Positions 49,927-58,688 are shown, counted from the first letter of the stretch. The stretch is 60,474 nucleotides of DNA from an uncultured Clostridia bacterium (GCA_947164825.1 CAMUYE010000002.1:1-60474), one strand, 5' to 3'. The notes: generated by a model from the sequence alone, not told the origin. Numbers and translations: made by a program.

Positions 49927-51144
49927 ATGCCTATCTATGTCAAAAGTGAGATTGCGCAGCTCAAACGCGTGATGCTGCATCGCCCCGGCCAGGAGCTGGA
50001 GCACCTGACTCCCGGCACCCTCGACCGTCTGCTTTTCGATGACATTCCCTATCTGGAAGTCGCCCAGCAGGAGCACGACCGCTTCGCGCAAACCCTGCGT
50101 GAAAACGGCGCCGAGGTCGTCTATCTGGAGGATCTGGCCGCCGAGACCCTGAAGGCCAATCCCGGTCTGCGGGAGGAATTCCTCAAGGAGTTCGTCACCT
50201 TCTCTCCCAACGTGGACTATCGCCAGGAGCTCTACGAGTACCTGCTCTCCATTCCTGACGACAAGGATCTGATTCTCAAAACCATGGCCGGCGTCTCCTT
50301 CCGGGAGCTGGGGGCTTCTCCCAAGTTTTCCCTGCCCGCCATGCTCAACCGGCAGAACAACTTCGTCCTGGAGCCCATGCCCAACCTCTACTTCACCCGG
50401 GACCCCTTTGAGTCCATCGGCGAGGGCGTGGCCATCAACCGGATGTACTCCGTCACCCGCTGCCAGGAGACCATCTTTGCCCGCTACATCTTCAAGTATC
50501 ACCCCGAGTTCGGCGGCAAGGTCCAGCTCTACGCCAACGGGGACGAGCATTATTCCCTGGAAGGCGGCGACGTGCTGAACCTCTCGCCCGAGGTCGTGGC
50601 CATCGGCATCTCCCAGCGCACCACCCCCGAAGCCATCGAGAACCTGGCCAAGCGGCTCTTTGCCGACGAGCAGGCCACCATCCGCACGGTGCTGGCCCTG
50701 GAGATCCCCTGCATGCGGGCCACCATGCATCTGGACACGGTTCTGACCCAGGTGGATCACGACAAGTTCGTGGTTTTCCCGGACATGCTGGACTCCCTGC
50801 GCATCTTTGAGATCAAGCCCGGCGCCAAAGGCAGCCTCCAGATCCGCGATATGGGCGGCAACCTCCGGGAGGCGCTGGAGTATCATCTGCATATCGCGCC
50901 CATCGAGCTCATCTTCTGCGGCGGCGGCGACAACGTAGCCGCCCAGCGGGAGCAGTGGAACGACGGCTCCAACACCCTCTGCGTGGCACCCGGCAAGGTC
51001 GTGGCCTATAACCGCAACGTGGTGACCAACCGGATCTTCGAGGAGCACGGCGTCACCGTGCTGAAGATCCCCTCCGGCGAGCTCAGCCGCGGCCGCGGCG
51101 GCCCCCGCTGCATGTCCATGCCCCTCAACCGCGAAAAACTGTAA
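49927..51144 (+). CDS. arcA: Arginine deiminase
   Basis: A 405-aa enzyme that converts arginine to citrulline and ammonia. Motifs: NLYFTRDPFESIG near residue 155, EGGDVLNLSPE near 210, HLDTVLTQVDHDKF near 268, and GRGGPRCMSMPL at the end with the catalytic Cys near 397. First step of the arginine deiminase pathway, with arcB next. AAAGGAG lies upstream and the promoter is strong. Confidence 0.97.
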   Translation: MPIYVKSEIAQLKRVMLHRPGQELEHLTPGTLDRLLFDDIPYLEVAQQEHDRFAQTLRENGAEVVYLEDLAAETLKANPGLREEFLKEFVTFSPNVDYRQELYEYLLSIPDDKDLILKTMAGVSFRELGASPKFSLPAMLNRQNNFVLEPMPNLYFTRDPFESIGEGVAINRMYSVTRCQETIFARYIFKYHPEFGGKVQLYANGDEHYSLEGGDVLNLSPEVVAIGISQRTTPEAIENLAKRLFADEQATIRTVLALEIPCMRATMHLDTVLTQVDHDKFVVFPDMLDSLRIFEIKPGAKGSLQIRDMGGNLREALEYHLHIAPIELIFCGGGDNVAAQREQWNDGSNTLCVAPGKVVAYNRNVVTNRIFEEHGVTVLKIPSGELSRGRGGPRCMSMPLNREKL

Positions 51145-51203
51145 GCTGCGGTCGCTGACGACCGTGCATATATCCAACTGAAAACAAAAAAGGAGAATGA
51201 ATC

Positions 51204-52196
51204 ATGCCTGTCAATCTCAGAGGACGCAATTTCCTGAAGCTGCTCGACTACACTCCCGAGGAGATCCGCTATCTGCTGGACCTCGCCCATGAATTCAAGC
51301 GTATGAAGATGGCCGGTGTGCCTCACCGCTATCTGGCCGGCAAGAACATCGTTCTGCTGTTCGAGAAGACCTCTACCCGTACCCGCTGCTCCTTTGAGGT
51401 GGCCGGCATGGATCTCGGCTGCGGCGTGACCTACCTGGATCCCGGTTCTTCCCAGATGGGCAAGAAGGAATCCATCGCCGACACCGCCCGTGTCCTGGGC
51501 CGCATTTACGACGGCATTGAGTACCGCGGCTTTGACCAGAGCATTGTCGAGGACATCGCCAAGTACGCCGGCGTTCCCGTCTGGAACGGCCTGACCAACC
51601 AGTTCCATCCCACCCAGATGCTGGCCGACGTCATGACCGTCGAGGAGAACTTCGGCCATCTGAAGGGCATCAACTTCACCTTCGTCGGCGACGCCCGCAA
51701 CAACGTCGCCAACTCCCTCATGGTGGTCTCCGCCAAGATGGGCATCAACTTTACCGCCTGCGGCCCCAAGGAGCTGTGGCCTGAGGAAGGTCTGATCGAG
51801 ACCTGCCGGGAAATTGCCAAGGAGCACGGCTGCACCATCCGTATGACCGACGACGTCAAGGAAGGCACCACCGGCGCCGACGTCATCTACACCGACATTT
51901 GGCTGTCCATGGGCGAGCCCGACGAGATCTGGGCCAAGCGTATCGCCCTGCTGAAGGACTACCAGGTCAATAAGGAACTCATGGCCAACGCCAAGCCCGA
52001 GGCCATCTTCCTGCACTGCCTGCCCTCCTTCCACGACACCAACACCACCATCGGCGCGGACATCGCCAAGAAGTTCGGCGTCAACGAGATGGAAGTTTCC
52101 GATGAGGTCTTTGAGTCCAAGCAGTCCAAGGTCTTCGACGAGGCCGAGAACCGCATGCATACCATCAAGGCTGTCATCTACGCCACCCTCTGCTAA
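51204..52196 (+). CDS. arcB: Ornithine carbamoyltransferase (catabolic type by context)
   Basis: A 330-aa carbamoyltransferase with [15 protein letters not shown] near 53 (carbamoyl phosphate site), [12 protein letters not shown] near 131 and LHCLPSFHD near 270. After arcA it would split citrulline to carbamoyl phosphate and ornithine. Carbamate kinase and an arginine/ornithine antiporter, the usual partners, are not in the window. A terminator follows at once. Confidence 0.96.
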   Translation: MPVNLRGRNFLKLLDYTPEEIRYLLDLAHEFKRMKMAGVPHRYLAGKNIVLLFEKTSTRTRCSFEVAGMDLGCGVTYLDPGSSQMGKKESIADTARVLGRIYDGIEYRGFDQSIVEDIAKYAGVPVWNGLTNQFHPTQMLADVMTVEENFGHLKGINFTFVGDARNNVANSLMVVSAKMGINFTACGPKELWPEEGLIETCREIAKEHGCTIRMTDDVKEGTTGADVIYTDIWLSMGEPDEIWAKRIALLKDYQVNKELMANAKPEAIFLHCLPSFHDTNTTIGADIAKKFGVNEMEVSDEVFESKQSKVFDEAENRMHTIKAVIYATLC

Positions 52197-52208
52197 TCGT
52201 TCCAACCA

Positions 52209-52245
52209 GCGGCCCGACCTGTCCCCAGGCCGGGCCGCGGTTTTT
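52209..52245 (+). terminator. Rho-independent terminator of arcAB
   Basis: GCGGCCCG-A-CCTG pairs with CAGG-C-CGGGCCGC, then GG and T5. Confidence 0.88.
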
Positions 52246-52263
52246 CAGCGGTATATCGGGGTT

Positions 52264-52373
52264 TGTAGCGCCGTAGGGGGCGGCGTCCCCGACGCCCCGA
52301 ACATGCCGTTATCTGATACGTGCGGGCCGTCGGGGACGCCGGCCCCTACGGCGAGAGCTCCACAAATCCGAAT
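52264..52373. repeat. Long nested GTAG inverted-repeat element, copy 2
   Basis: Same element as 21471-21580 with one visible difference (CTCC for CTCT near the right end). It sits between the arcB terminator and the next gene ribosome binding site. Confidence 0.88.
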
Positions 52374-52390
52374 TCTCGGAGGTGAACACG

Positions 52391-53128
52391 ATGAAGGAAT
52401 ATGCCGCATATTTGTTTGATCTCTACGGTACGCTGGTGGATATCCACACCGACGAGAACAAGCCCGCTTTTTGGAAGCAGATCGCGTCATATTACACCGC
52501 CCACGGCGCGGCCTGGGACGCTGCCGGCCTCCGTGAGACCTACCGCCGCCTCTGCGCGGAGGAGACCGCCCGACTGGAGGCCCGGACCCCCGGCGCGGCG
52601 GTGGAGATCGACCTGTTCCGGGTCTTCCGGGGGCTCTATACGGCGAAGAACGTCAGCCTCGACGCCGGTCTCCTGGCGGACACCGCCTGGTTCTTCCGGC
52701 AGCGCTCCACCACCCATCTGCGGGCTTACGCCGGAGCAGGGGAGCTGCTGACGGCCCTTCGCGCCGCGGGCCGGACCGTGATCCTCCTCTCCAACGCGCA
52801 GAGCTGCTTTACCCGGCCGGAGCTCAAGCGCCTGGGTCTGGCGGACTGCTTTGACCGGATCTATATCTCCTCGGAGCTTGGGTTTCAAAAGCCGGATCCC
52901 CGCTTTTTTTCCGCGCCTGTGCGGGATCTGGGCCTGGATGCGGCGGACTGCCTGATGATCGGCAACGACCCCATCTGCGACGTCAGCGGTGCGGCAGCCG
53001 TTGGAATGGACGCGATCTATCTTCACACCAAGCTTTCTCCGAAGGATGTCCCGCCGCCCGATGCTGCCGTTCTGACGCTCCCGGGCATGGATCTCCGGAC
53101 GCTCTGCCGAATTCTCCTCCCACGATGA
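52391..53128 (+). CDS. HAD superfamily hydrolase, YjjG-like
   Basis: A 245-aa HAD phosphatase. Motif I is FDLYGTLVDI (nucleophile Asp near 10), motif II is VILLSNAQ near 135, motif III KPDPRFF near 168, and motif IV IGNDPICDVSGAAAVGM near 191. The helical cap (about 18-95) suits small phosphorylated metabolites or nucleotides. Start at ATG 52391 behind GGAGGTG. Confidence 0.9.
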   Translation: MKEYAAYLFDLYGTLVDIHTDENKPAFWKQIASYYTAHGAAWDAAGLRETYRRLCAEETARLEARTPGAAVEIDLFRVFRGLYTAKNVSLDAGLLADTAWFFRQRSTTHLRAYAGAGELLTALRAAGRTVILLSNAQSCFTRPELKRLGLADCFDRIYISSELGFQKPDPRFFSAPVRDLGLDAADCLMIGNDPICDVSGAAAVGMDAIYLHTKLSPKDVPPPDAAVLTLPGMDLRTLCRILLPR

Positions 53129-53192
53129 CAGACCACGATGTCAGGGGCGAACGGCGCGCACTGCGGTCCGTCCTGCGTTGTTCCTGCGGAAG

Positions 53193-53227
53193 GCTGTGTT
53201 TTTCTTATCAAAAACACAGCGCTTTTT
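53193..53227 (+). terminator. Rho-independent terminator
   Basis: GCTGTGTTTTT pairs with AAAAACACAGC, followed by GCTTTTT. Confidence 0.85.
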
Positions 53228-53238
53228 CCCCGAAAGGC

Positions 53239-53267
53239 TTGTATTTATTTTCGCTTTCGTGTATGAT
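53239..53267 (+). promoter_or_regulatory. Promoter of the MscS-type channel gene
   Basis: TTGTAT at 53239-53244 and TATGAT at 53262-53267, spaced 17 bp. Confidence 0.65.
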
Positions 53268-53301
53268 GTATGCAGAGTAAATAAAGAAAGGAAGCGATCC
53301 C

Positions 53302-54171
53302 ATGAACCGTACCAAGCACCTGGTCAAGTTTATCCTGTTCGCCGTTCTTGCCGGCGTCCTGATTATAGTGGGAGCGGGCAAAAAACTGGATATCGGCCAC
53401 TGGTCCCTGGACTGGGCCGACGCGCTGAAAATCCTGCTCGTCATTTCGACTGTCCTGGCGGTGGAGCATCTGATCCTTCTGCTGCTCAGCTTCATTCACA
53501 CGGAAAACCACCGCTTCCGCACCGTCCTGACCCTGACGATGAATCTGATCCGCTACGTCACCGTGCTTGCCATCGTCATCAGCGTGCTCTCCCTGCTGAA
53601 GGTGGACATTGCGACGATTCTGGCCGGCTTAGGCGTCATTGCGCTGATCATCGGCTTTGGCGCCGAGAGCCTGATCACCGATGTGGTCACCGGCTTCTTT
53701 ATTCTGGTGGACAATCAGTACAACGTGGGCGATATCATCGAGGTCAACGGCTTCCGCGGCACGGTCTCCGAGATCGGCATCCGCACCACCAGCCTCACGG
53801 ATGCCGGCGGCAACGTCAAGATCGTCAACAACTCCGACATGAAGAACATCCTCAACCGCTCCGACAACAGCTCCAAGGCGGTGGCGGACTTCTCCATTCC
53901 CTACGAGACGGATCTCGTCAAATTAGAGGAGAAGATTCCCGCTCTGATGAAGGAAATCTACGAGAAGCATCCGGAGGTCTTTAAGTCCGAGCCGATCTAT
54001 CTGGGCGTCCAGACGCTGAACAACAGCTCTGTAGATCTGCGCTTCGTGGCGGAGGTAGGGGAATCCGATATCTACTCCGGCGCCCGGATCCTGAACCACG
54101 ACCTCTTTGTGGGCTTCCGCAGCCTGGGCGTAGAGTGCCCCTTCCCCCAGGTGGACGTCCACTCCAAGTAA
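53302..54171 (+). CDS. Small-conductance mechanosensitive channel (MscS family)
   Basis: A 289-aa channel of normal MscS size with three helices (about 10-27, 46-68, 80-130) and the TM3/beta-domain signature GLGVIALIIGFGAESLITDVVTGFFILVDNQYNVGDIIEVNGFRG near 112-155, then the cytoplasmic vestibule. It releases solutes on hypo-osmotic shock. AAAGGAAG precedes the ATG. Confidence 0.95.
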   Translation: MNRTKHLVKFILFAVLAGVLIIVGAGKKLDIGHWSLDWADALKILLVISTVLAVEHLILLLLSFIHTENHRFRTVLTLTMNLIRYVTVLAIVISVLSLLKVDIATILAGLGVIALIIGFGAESLITDVVTGFFILVDNQYNVGDIIEVNGFRGTVSEIGIRTTSLTDAGGNVKIVNNSDMKNILNRSDNSSKAVADFSIPYETDLVKLEEKIPALMKEIYEKHPEVFKSEPIYLGVQTLNNSSVDLRFVAEVGESDIYSGARILNHDLFVGFRSLGVECPFPQVDVHSK

Positions 54172-54195
54172 GGCGCGATCCTGGGAGGAACGGCC

Positions 54196-55914
54196 ATGGA
54201 ATTCAAAAAGCATCCTCCGGAGCTTGCAGCCCCGCCTCCGGAACTGGAGCTGCTGCCGGAGCGGGAGCAGGCAGTCCTGCCCCCGGAATTCGGCCAGAAA
54301 ACCGCGCCTGCGGCCGAGGCGACAACGCGTCGGCGGAACCGATTGCTGGCGATCCCGGCGGTTTTGCTGTTCAGTCTGTTGTGCCTGCATACGACGAAGC
54401 CGGTGCTGGACCCCGATCTGCCCACAGAGCCCATCCCGACGGCAGAAACCGTGCCTGCGGAGACGCTGCCCATCGAAACTGCCACCGAGGCCCCGGATCT
54501 GCCCCAGGGCAGCGTGATCCTGGACGTGCTCTACGCCGTCCGTCAGGGCGACGCGGTCCTGTACAGCTACGAGCTCTATTCGCCCATACCCAGCCTGGAC
54601 GCCAGCCAGGAGCAAATCGACGCCTACAAGGGAACGCCCTGGCCCATCTCCGTCTACGCCCAGGTCTCTGACGGAAGCGGCGCTACCGTCCATCGGGAGG
54701 ACGACCCGGACGTCTGGGAGGACTACCGTGACCGTACCGAGTACGCTGTCAACGCCGCCGGCCTGGAAGGCGAGCTGACTCTGACCCTCACCGCCGTCTA
54801 CGAGGAGGAAGGGGAGGAGCGCAGCACCGTCTGGACCGGAGTCCTGGACGAGCTTCCGCCCGAGCCCATTCTCTCCGCGACCCTGGAACGCATCCCCGGT
54901 ACCGACGATATCGAATTCAACGCCGGGTTCCGGCCCCAGCCCGGAGATCCTCACGACTATCAGCTCGAGGTCTGGAACATAGGCCAGATCGTCTACGACG
55001 GGGAGGAGCCCATGGGCATGTCTCTGGGAGCGGATCCCACAGCCGATACCGTGGAGGGCAGCAAAGAGACCGGCTATACGGTCCACTACAGCGGCGGCTC
55101 CGCCTTGGGCCTTGTGCCGGAGGGGCTGGAGCTCAGCGTCTATGTGTCCCTGCGGGACGCTGCCACTGGCTACATCTACACCATCGAGTCCAACCGGGTG
55201 GAAACGGGAGCGGCCCTGCCCAGCTATCCGCTGGAGAGCGGCACCGTCGTTATTACCGTCTACAACGACACCACCATGTTCGAGTACCCGAGCCAGGTGG
55301 AGGATGACGACGGATATCTGACCCTGCTGACGGTGGAGGCCTTCGACGCGGCGGAGTTCAGCAGCTACGAGCTGCCGGATCCCCTGACTCCCTCCGGCTT
55401 TACCTTTGCGGGCTGGGTCATCCACGTCAACGATCCCTTTGACTACGGCTCCGACGCCACGCTCTTTGAGGATTACGAAGGCGAGCCGCCCCGGGAGGCC
55501 ATGCTCAACGAGACCAACTACGCCTTCCCGGTGGAGGCGACTCTGACCCGGGAGGATCTGGAAAAGGTCCCGCCCGACGCGGACGGCAACCGCTTTGTCA
55601 ACGTCCACGCTGTCTGGATCAAGGAGAACCCCACCGGCCTTCTGGTTATGGATGACGGAATCAGCGATATCATCATCTACGACACGGAGATTCCCATGGC
55701 GTCCGAAGGCTATCTCTATCTCTGCCGCTATCCCGTCCCGACCCATCCGGACGGTCTGAACTTTGCAGGCTGGTACGATGCGGAAGGGAACCGGGTGGAT
55801 ATGCTGATCGGCTTCTTCTCCTTCTACAGTGAACTCCGCGATGAAGACGGCAATTTCACCGGCTACGACTGGAACAGCCCGGAGACGGTTCATCTCACCG
55901 CCCACTGGCGCTGA
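54196..55914 (+). CDS. Membrane-anchored surface protein with InlB-type repeats
   Basis: A 572-aa protein. A Pro/Glu-rich cytoplasmic N-terminus (about 1-50) precedes one helix (about 51-66), then a Thr/Pro/Glu linker and a large outside region. The C-terminus holds two InlB B-type repeats (FTFAGWVIHVNDPFDYG near 408, LNFAGWYDAEGNRVD near 525, with HLTAHWR at the end), as in the giant SLH protein. No enzyme motif seen. It follows the MscS gene by 24 bp. Confidence 0.75.
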   Translation: MEFKKHPPELAAPPPELELLPEREQAVLPPEFGQKTAPAAEATTRRRNRLLAIPAVLLFSLLCLHTTKPVLDPDLPTEPIPTAETVPAETLPIETATEAPDLPQGSVILDVLYAVRQGDAVLYSYELYSPIPSLDASQEQIDAYKGTPWPISVYAQVSDGSGATVHREDDPDVWEDYRDRTEYAVNAAGLEGELTLTLTAVYEEEGEERSTVWTGVLDELPPEPILSATLERIPGTDDIEFNAGFRPQPGDPHDYQLEVWNIGQIVYDGEEPMGMSLGADPTADTVEGSKETGYTVHYSGGSALGLVPEGLELSVYVSLRDAATGYIYTIESNRVETGAALPSYPLESGTVVITVYNDTTMFEYPSQVEDDDGYLTLLTVEAFDAAEFSSYELPDPLTPSGFTFAGWVIHVNDPFDYGSDATLFEDYEGEPPREAMLNETNYAFPVEATLTREDLEKVPPDADGNRFVNVHAVWIKENPTGLLVMDDGISDIIIYDTEIPMASEGYLYLCRYPVPTHPDGLNFAGWYDAEGNRVDMLIGFFSFYSELRDEDGNFTGYDWNSPETVHLTAHWR

Positions 55915-55975
55915 CCCCCTAATTCTCCCCGGCAAATCCCGATCCGTGAAACAATCCTGTATAGAGGACTTTCCC

Positions 55976-56533
55976 ATGAAACGAAATCGCCTTACGGCCT
56001 TTGCCCTTGCAATACTTTGCCTGTTCTTCCTCTTTGTCGGCTGTTCCGGCGCTTCGCCGGAGGGACGCCATTCTCCCGTGAACGCGGAGGCCGCGACCGG
56101 TACGACCCTCCAAACGAGGGAAAGCGATTCCCGCCCGACCACGGACACGACGGCGGAAGCGACGACGGCTCCCGCTCCGTCAACGACGGAAATCCAAACG
56201 GAAGCTCCCCCGGAAACCGCGCCGACGACCAGCGCCGAGGAGCCGGAACCGGTTGTGACGGAGCCCGCTGCGGAGAACGATACGACGGAACCGTCCGGTA
56301 CGGAAGAAATCCCGGACAGAGCTTCCCCGCCGCCGGAAACGGAGGAAGTGCCGGAGACGGAAGAGACAGAGCCGGAGGTCCGGTACATCGCGAACACCAA
56401 CACCAAAAAGTTCCACTATCCCAGCTGCAGCTCGGTGAAGGACATGAAGGAGAGCAACAAGTGGTACTTCACCGGCACCCGGGAAGAGCTGATCGAGCAG
56501 GGCTACGAGCCCTGTAAGCGCTGCGATCCCTGA
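55976..56533 (+). CDS. Lipoprotein with C-terminal Cys-rich YHPxC-type domain
   Basis: A 185-aa lipoprotein: signal peptide with lipobox FVGC (Cys near 23), a long Thr/Glu/Pro-rich linker (about 30-135), and a compact C-terminal domain ANTNTKKFHYPSCSSVKDM...GYEPCKRCDP. The spaced PSC and CKRC cysteines form a probable zinc site, like the Ada-type domain often appended to secreted nucleases. No nuclease domain is present here. A terminator follows. Confidence 0.85.
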   Translation: MKRNRLTAFALAILCLFFLFVGCSGASPEGRHSPVNAEAATGTTLQTRESDSRPTTDTTAEATTAPAPSTTEIQTEAPPETAPTTSAEEPEPVVTEPAAENDTTEPSGTEEIPDRASPPPETEEVPETEETEPEVRYIANTNTKKFHYPSCSSVKDMKESNKWYFTGTREELIEQGYEPCKRCDP

Positions 56534-56558
56534 TCCGGCCCTTGCGTAACCCCGTTCC

Positions 56559-56606
56559 GCAGCGCCCGCTTCCGGCTCCGGCCAGAATCGGGCGCTGCCG
56601 TTTTTT
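56559..56606 (+). terminator. Rho-independent terminator
   Basis: GCAGCGCCCG pairs with CGGGCGCTGC (loop 20 bases), then CG and T6. Confidence 0.9.
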
Positions 56607-56728
56607 GAAGCGGACAACGCCGGGATAATAGAGCGAGCCCCGCCGGTATTTTAATGCGAGCGATGCCGATATTATGAACCGGGTCGTCGCCGTGATTTTT
56701 GAAGCTGGCCGTTGCCGTGATTTTCTTC
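56607..56728. repeat. Degenerate ~23-bp tandem array after a terminator
   Basis: GCCG followed by a T-rich or A/T box recurs at 56597, 56619, 56642, 56665, 56689 and 56714 (steps of 22, 23, 23, 24 and 25 bp). The first unit is the right arm and T-run of the terminator. No gene seen. Confidence 0.55.
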
Positions 56729-56757
56729 TTGATTTTCCGCCGCGTCCCTGCTATAAT
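56729..56757 (+). promoter_or_regulatory. Promoter upstream of the tRNA-Ser region
   Basis: TTGATT at 56729-56734 and TATAAT at 56752-56757, spaced 17 bp, just before the truncated tRNA copy. Confidence 0.7.
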
Positions 56758-56772
56758 AGGGGCGTTCTGAAT

Positions 56773-56832
56773 GGAGCGGTATCGAAGTGGTTATAACGGC
56801 CCTGACTCGAAATGCGCGTTGGCTCTGGCCGT
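56773..56832 (+). pseudogene. Truncated tRNA-Ser copy (5' half)
   Basis: GGAGCGGTATCGAAGTGG and the following D-arm and anticodon loop (CTCGAAA) match the intact tRNA-Ser at 56954, but the sequence diverges after the anticodon stem and no T-arm or CCA follows. A T-run follows. It lies between the promoter and the intact gene. Confidence 0.7.
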
Positions 56833-56953
56833 TTTTTCCGCTGAAAATCCTTGATTTATAAGGGTTTTCGCCGGATCAAATTTCAAAATTTCATATTGTT
56901 CTTGCCTGTTTTTCTTGCATTTTCTCAGCGCACGGAAAACAGTTGAGATATAC

Positions 56954-57045
56954 GGAGGGCTATCGAAGAGGTCATAACGAGAACGACTCGAAATCGTTTG
57001 ACGGCCAAAAACCGTCCGTGGGTTCGAATCCCACGCCCTCCGCCA
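56954..57045 (+). tRNA. tRNA-Ser (anticodon CGA)
   Basis: 92 nt including an encoded CCA. Acceptor GGAGGGC pairs with GCCCTCC; the anticodon loop is CTCGAAA inside AACGA/TCGTT; the long variable arm is GACGGCCAAAAACCGTC; the T-arm contains GGTTCGAATCC. Anticodon CGA reads UCG. Confidence 0.96.
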
Positions 57046-57053
57046 GCGAAAAA

Positions 57054-57102
57054 CCCAGTCATATCAAGGCTTTGCGCCCATATGACTGGGCTTTTCTTTT
57101 TT
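57054..57102 (+). terminator. Terminator of the tRNA-Ser gene
   Basis: CCCAGTCATAT pairs with ATATGACTGGG, followed by CTTTTCTTTTTT. Confidence 0.9.
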
Positions 57103-57140
57103 CTAATCTGCCATAGCTGCACATGATTTTCGGCAAGAAA

Positions 57141-57776
57141 TCACGTTTGCCATCCGACGGCCTCGGTTTCCGGCAAGGTCAGAACGCTGTCCATGACGTT
57201 TGCGGACGTAAGCTTGGACTTATAGTCCAAATGGCTGTAGATGTTTGCCGTGGTGCTGATATCGCTGTGACCCAGCCACTCTTGGATCTGCTTCATGGGC
57301 ACGTCGTTTGCCAGCAGCAGCGAGGCACAGCTGTGCCGGAGATCGTGGAAACGGATATGCCGCAGGCCTTTCATTTCCAACAGCTTGCTGAAATTGCTGC
57401 TCAGATTCCGGGGATTGAAAATGTTTCCCATCGCATCCACAAACACATAACCGTCATATTCCCGGTTGTAACAGTTGCCGCAAATCCGCTTGTTTTCCTT
57501 CTGCTGCTCCTTCAAGGCCAGCAGCTTTTCCCGGATGTTGGCGACCAGAGGAAGAGAGCGCAGACTGGATTTGGTTTTGGCGCGATCCGCACAGACGATC
57601 TCACACTTGCCGTCGATCTTGGCATTTGTCACGATGTGTCTGATGGTGATGGTGTTGCGCTCAAAGTCGATAGCGTTCCATCTCAGGCCCAGAGCCTCGC
57701 TGCGCCGCAGTCCGTAGAACGCGGTGATCTGAATTAGCAGAGAATATTGAAGCGGCTTGCACCATACTGCGAGACT
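57141..57776 (-). pseudogene. Tyrosine recombinase (phage-type integrase), N-terminally truncated
   Basis: About 211 codons of the catalytic half of a Tn916/phage-type integrase. The first active-site Arg lies in AFYGLRRSEALGLRW (about 57715-57671), HXXR is FHDLRHSCASLLL, and the nucleophile region is WLGHSDISTTANIYSHLD. The reading frame meets a TAA at the left junction near 57777 with no start, so the DNA-binding N-terminus is missing. It sits beside the tRNA-Ser with its C-terminus toward the tRNA, the usual arrangement for an element integrated at a tRNA. Confidence 0.88.
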
Positions 57777-58128
57777 GGATTAGTTAATCATGAAGCTTTT
57801 TATTGATTATATTTCTTTCTCTGAACAAGTAAATATCAAAAATGATTCTTCAGACAAGAAAAGCTGGCAGGCGTTTTATTCTTTCCTTTGTGACTATCTC
57901 CCAGTTACTACGATTTCTTTTTCTGAATGGAGCATATCTTTCCCCTGGCGATATTTCTTGTCGACAAGAGGTATTATCAGTCAGTATATCAAAGCACATC
58001 GCGATCAGATATGTGTTTGGCTTCAACGCAGGGGCGCCCGGCGACGTCAAGGCAACCGATGCCATGCAGAAGGCATTTGAAATGGGAAAGAACATCTGAC
58101 TGCCATATAAAAACAGGAGGAAACGACC
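57777..58128. other. AT-rich junction with decayed gene remnants
   Basis: Short open frames occur here, but none has convincing coding features across its length. The last part (58013-58099) reads as the end of a flavodoxin-like protein and is given separately. The base composition is clearly more AT-rich than the main chromosome segment. Confidence 0.6.
58013..58099 (+). pseudogene. C-terminal remnant of a flavodoxin/NADPH-FMN reductase-like gene
   Basis: The last ~28 codons, FNAGAPGDVKATDAM then KAFEMGKNI and stop, resemble the end of small flavodoxin-fold reductases. Upstream sequence does not continue the fold. Weak assignment. Confidence 0.4.
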
Positions 58129-58626
58129 ATGAAGAATCTGGGCTTTGGCATGATGCGGCTTCCGGTGCTTTCCGGGCCGACGGATTTTGACTATGAGCAG
58201 CTGAACCGGATGGTGGACGCCTTTCTGGAGGCGGGGTACACCTACTTTGACACCAGCTTTGTCTATCATAACGGGAAAAGCGAAGAAGCGACCCGGAAAG
58301 CGCTTGTGAAGCGGCATCCGAGAGACAGCTTTACCGTTGCGACGAAGTTCCCGACGTTCATGCTGATTCCGGAGGAGAAAATTGAAGAGACCTTCCAGAG
58401 TCAGCTGGACAATCTTGGGGTGAACTATATTGATTACTATCTGCTCCATAACATCCAGACCGTCTACTACGACGGCTATGACGGCAAGGGCGGCATTGTG
58501 AAGACGACGCACCTCTTTGACCACGCGAAAAAGTGGAAGAAGGACGGAAAGATCCGTCACCTGGGCATCTCCTTCCATTCGTCTGCAAAGCTGTTGGATT
58601 CACAAATGCAGCCCCGATGCAGATAG
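58129..58626 (+). pseudogene. Aldo/keto reductase, C-terminally truncated
   Basis: 165 codons starting behind AGGAGG. The N-terminal half of a clostridial aldo/keto reductase is clear: LGFGMMRLPVL, the catalytic region YFDTSFVYHNGKSEEATRKAL (Asp and Tyr), VATKFPTFML and YYLLHNIQTV. After HLGISFHSSAKLLD the sequence leaves the family and stops; members with the Fe-S tail are usually more than 350 aa. The break lies near 58600. Confidence 0.8.
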
Positions 58627-58649
58627 AGAAATTTCTTTTTGAAAATTTT

Positions 58650-58688
58650 GATGTAACTATTGACATTACATCGTGGATGTGCTATACT
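58650..58688 (+). promoter_or_regulatory. Promoter with overlapping Rrf2-type operator (site 1)
   Basis: TTGACA at 58660-58665 and TATACT at 58683-58688, spaced 17 bp. GATGTAA (58650-58656) and TTACATC (58666-58672) form an inverted repeat around the -35 box. A further TTACATC half site lies at about 58713. Confidence 0.75.

Noticed and set aside
49927-52196. Complete arginine deiminase operon
   Set aside because: Only arcA and arcB are present; no carbamate kinase or antiporter gene is seen before the terminator at 52209.
53923-56406. Long minus-strand frame opposite the MscS, InlB-type and lipoprotein genes
   Set aside because: Covers three recognisable plus-strand genes and has a low-complexity translation.
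57790-58080. Possible 96-aa gene after the integrase remnant
   Set aside because: No ribosome binding site, no family, and a different frame at its end fits a flavodoxin-type C-terminus; more likely decayed sequence.
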